Of a stretch of DNA of 6,285 nucleotides, positions 5,522-6,285 are shown one piece after another. A program made the translations under genes and the position numbers. The stretch lies in NCBI GenBank assembly GCA_023137005.1, contig JAGLQE010000205.1:1-6285 (forward strand). Direction: 5' to 3'. The stretch's first letter is position 1; the number at the start of each line of letters is the position of its first letter. This DNA is from Thermoplasmata archaeon. GTDB lineage: Archaea; Thermoplasmatota; Thermoplasmata; SG8-5; JAGLSY01. The notes beneath the pieces are model-generated. The model was not told where the DNA came from. It was given only the letters and a program-made list of their open reading frames with translations, and did not search any database.

Positions 5522-6285
5522 ATGTGCGGCATCATCGGTTATACGGGCTCAAAAGCAGCCAAGGACATACTCCTCAAATCCCTGAAACGATTGGAGTACA
5601 GAGGTTATGATTCCGCAGGTATCGCCGTGGTGGATGATGAGCTCAATGTGTTCAAGGATAAGGGAGACATGGACCATCTTATGTCCATCACACCGGACTT
5701 CAAGGGCACAATGGGCATCGGCCACACAAGATGGGCAACTCATGGTAAGCCCCTGAAGAACAATAGCCATCCGTTCAAGGGTTGTAAAGGAGAATTCGCC
5801 ATAGTTCACAATGGTATCATAGAAAATTTCAATGAGCTAAAGGATGAATTGATGAAGAAAGGTCATGTGTTCACTTCGGAAACAGACACCGAGGTCATTG
5901 TTCACCTGCTAGAGGAGAATTATGACGGGGTTTTGGAAGAAGCCATCCGTAAGGTAGTGAAATTACTGAAGGGAAGTTTCGCAATTGCCGCGATCAGCAG
6001 GGCGGAGAAGGACAAGGTTGTCGGAGCACGCATGATCTCTCCACTTATCGTGGGTGTGGGGGATAATGAGAATTTCATAGCATCGGATGTTCCGGCCATT
6101 CTCGAATACACGAATACCATGATCTACCTTCTGGATGAGGAGATCGTGACCGTATCTCATGACAGCATCGATATAATGACATTCGATGGCACACCCGTTG
6201 AGAGAGAATCGCAGATCGTTGACATGACCCTTGATGGAGCCGAGAAAGGGGGGTATGAACATTTCATGCTCAAGGAGATCTTCGA
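5522..6285 (+). CDS. glmS: Glutamine-fructose-6-phosphate aminotransferase, N-terminal part (runs off the window)
   Basis: A frame opens at ATG 5522 and is still open at the window end after 254 complete codons. MCGIIGY gives the N-terminal nucleophile Cys2 of a class II glutaminase once Met is removed. LEYRGYDSAG (24-33), GHTRWATHG (67-75), HNGIIEN (96-102) and SETDTEV (119-125) are the standard GlmS motifs for glutamine binding and hydrolysis. The last residues, GGYEHFMLKEIF, correspond to the linker before the two SIS isomerase domains, which lie outside the window. The enzyme converts fructose-6-phosphate and glutamine to glucosamine-6-phosphate in the cytoplasm, the first step towards UDP-GlcNAc. 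It lies 51 bp downstream of glmU on the same strand, so a shared transcript is likely. The frame contains no TAG. Confidence 0.93.
   Translation, partial: MCGIIGYTGSKAAKDILLKSLKRLEYRGYDSAGIAVVDDELNVFKDKGDMDHLMSITPDFKGTMGIGHTRWATHGKPLKNNSHPFKGCKGEFAIVHNGIIENFNELKDELMKKGHVFTSETDTEVIVHLLEENYDGVLEEAIRKVVKLLKGSFAIAAISRAEKDKVVGARMISPLIVGVGDNENFIASDVPAILEYTNTMIYLLDEEIVTVSHDSIDIMTFDGTPVERESQIVDMTLDGAEKGGYEHFMLKEIF

Overview
The window looks archaeal, probably euryarchaeal and possibly a Thermoplasmatota or methanogen-related lineage; this placement is inference. The grounds are an AbrB-PhoU fusion regulator of archaeal type, TATA-like boxes 26-32 bp upstream of start codons that imply leaderless or near-leaderless transcripts, frequent AGA/AGG and ATA codons, an archaeal-style GlmU of about 400 residues, and an HdrD-like iron-sulfur protein. 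A gene apparently read through an in-frame TAG would fit a pyrrolysine-using archaeon, but no pyl gene or tRNA-Pyl lies in the window.

Layout. Positions 44-1051 (minus strand) encode the AbrB-PhoU regulator. Positions 1052-1660 are about 600 bp without a convincing gene. This stretch holds the two divergent promoters, a G/T-rich tract, a cluster of hairpins that includes a 25-bp tandem repeat with a compensatory base-pair change, and a 19-bp element found again at bases 1-19 beyond the other end of phoU. Positions 1661-3112 (plus) encode a divergent FAD-linked oxidase interrupted by TAG at 2984-2986. The frame continues for another 41 sense codons of typical family C-terminus and stops in a GTGA overlap with the next gene. 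Positions 3109-4200 encode an iron-sulfur protein with two 4Fe-4S motifs and two complete CCG (HdrB/HdrD-type) motifs. Positions 4271-5470 encode GlmU, and 5522 to the window edge encodes the glutaminase part of GlmS.

How the genes work together. The FAD protein and the iron-sulfur protein form a translationally coupled pair. By family precedent they are a 2-hydroxyacid-type dehydrogenase and its electron-transfer partner, perhaps ending at a thiol/disulfide or quinone-type acceptor. The FAD subunit has lost the usual His-rich substrate/metal motifs, so its substrate cannot be assigned. GlmS and GlmU are successive steps of UDP-N-acetylglucosamine synthesis from fructose-6-phosphate. The PhoU regulator is divergent from the oxidase pair and no phosphate transporter is visible.

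The main item for follow-up is the in-frame TAG. It may be a pyrrolysine codon in a protein outside the methylamine methyltransferases, a recent nonsense mutation, or a sequence error. The structured repeat region between the divergent promoters is the second.
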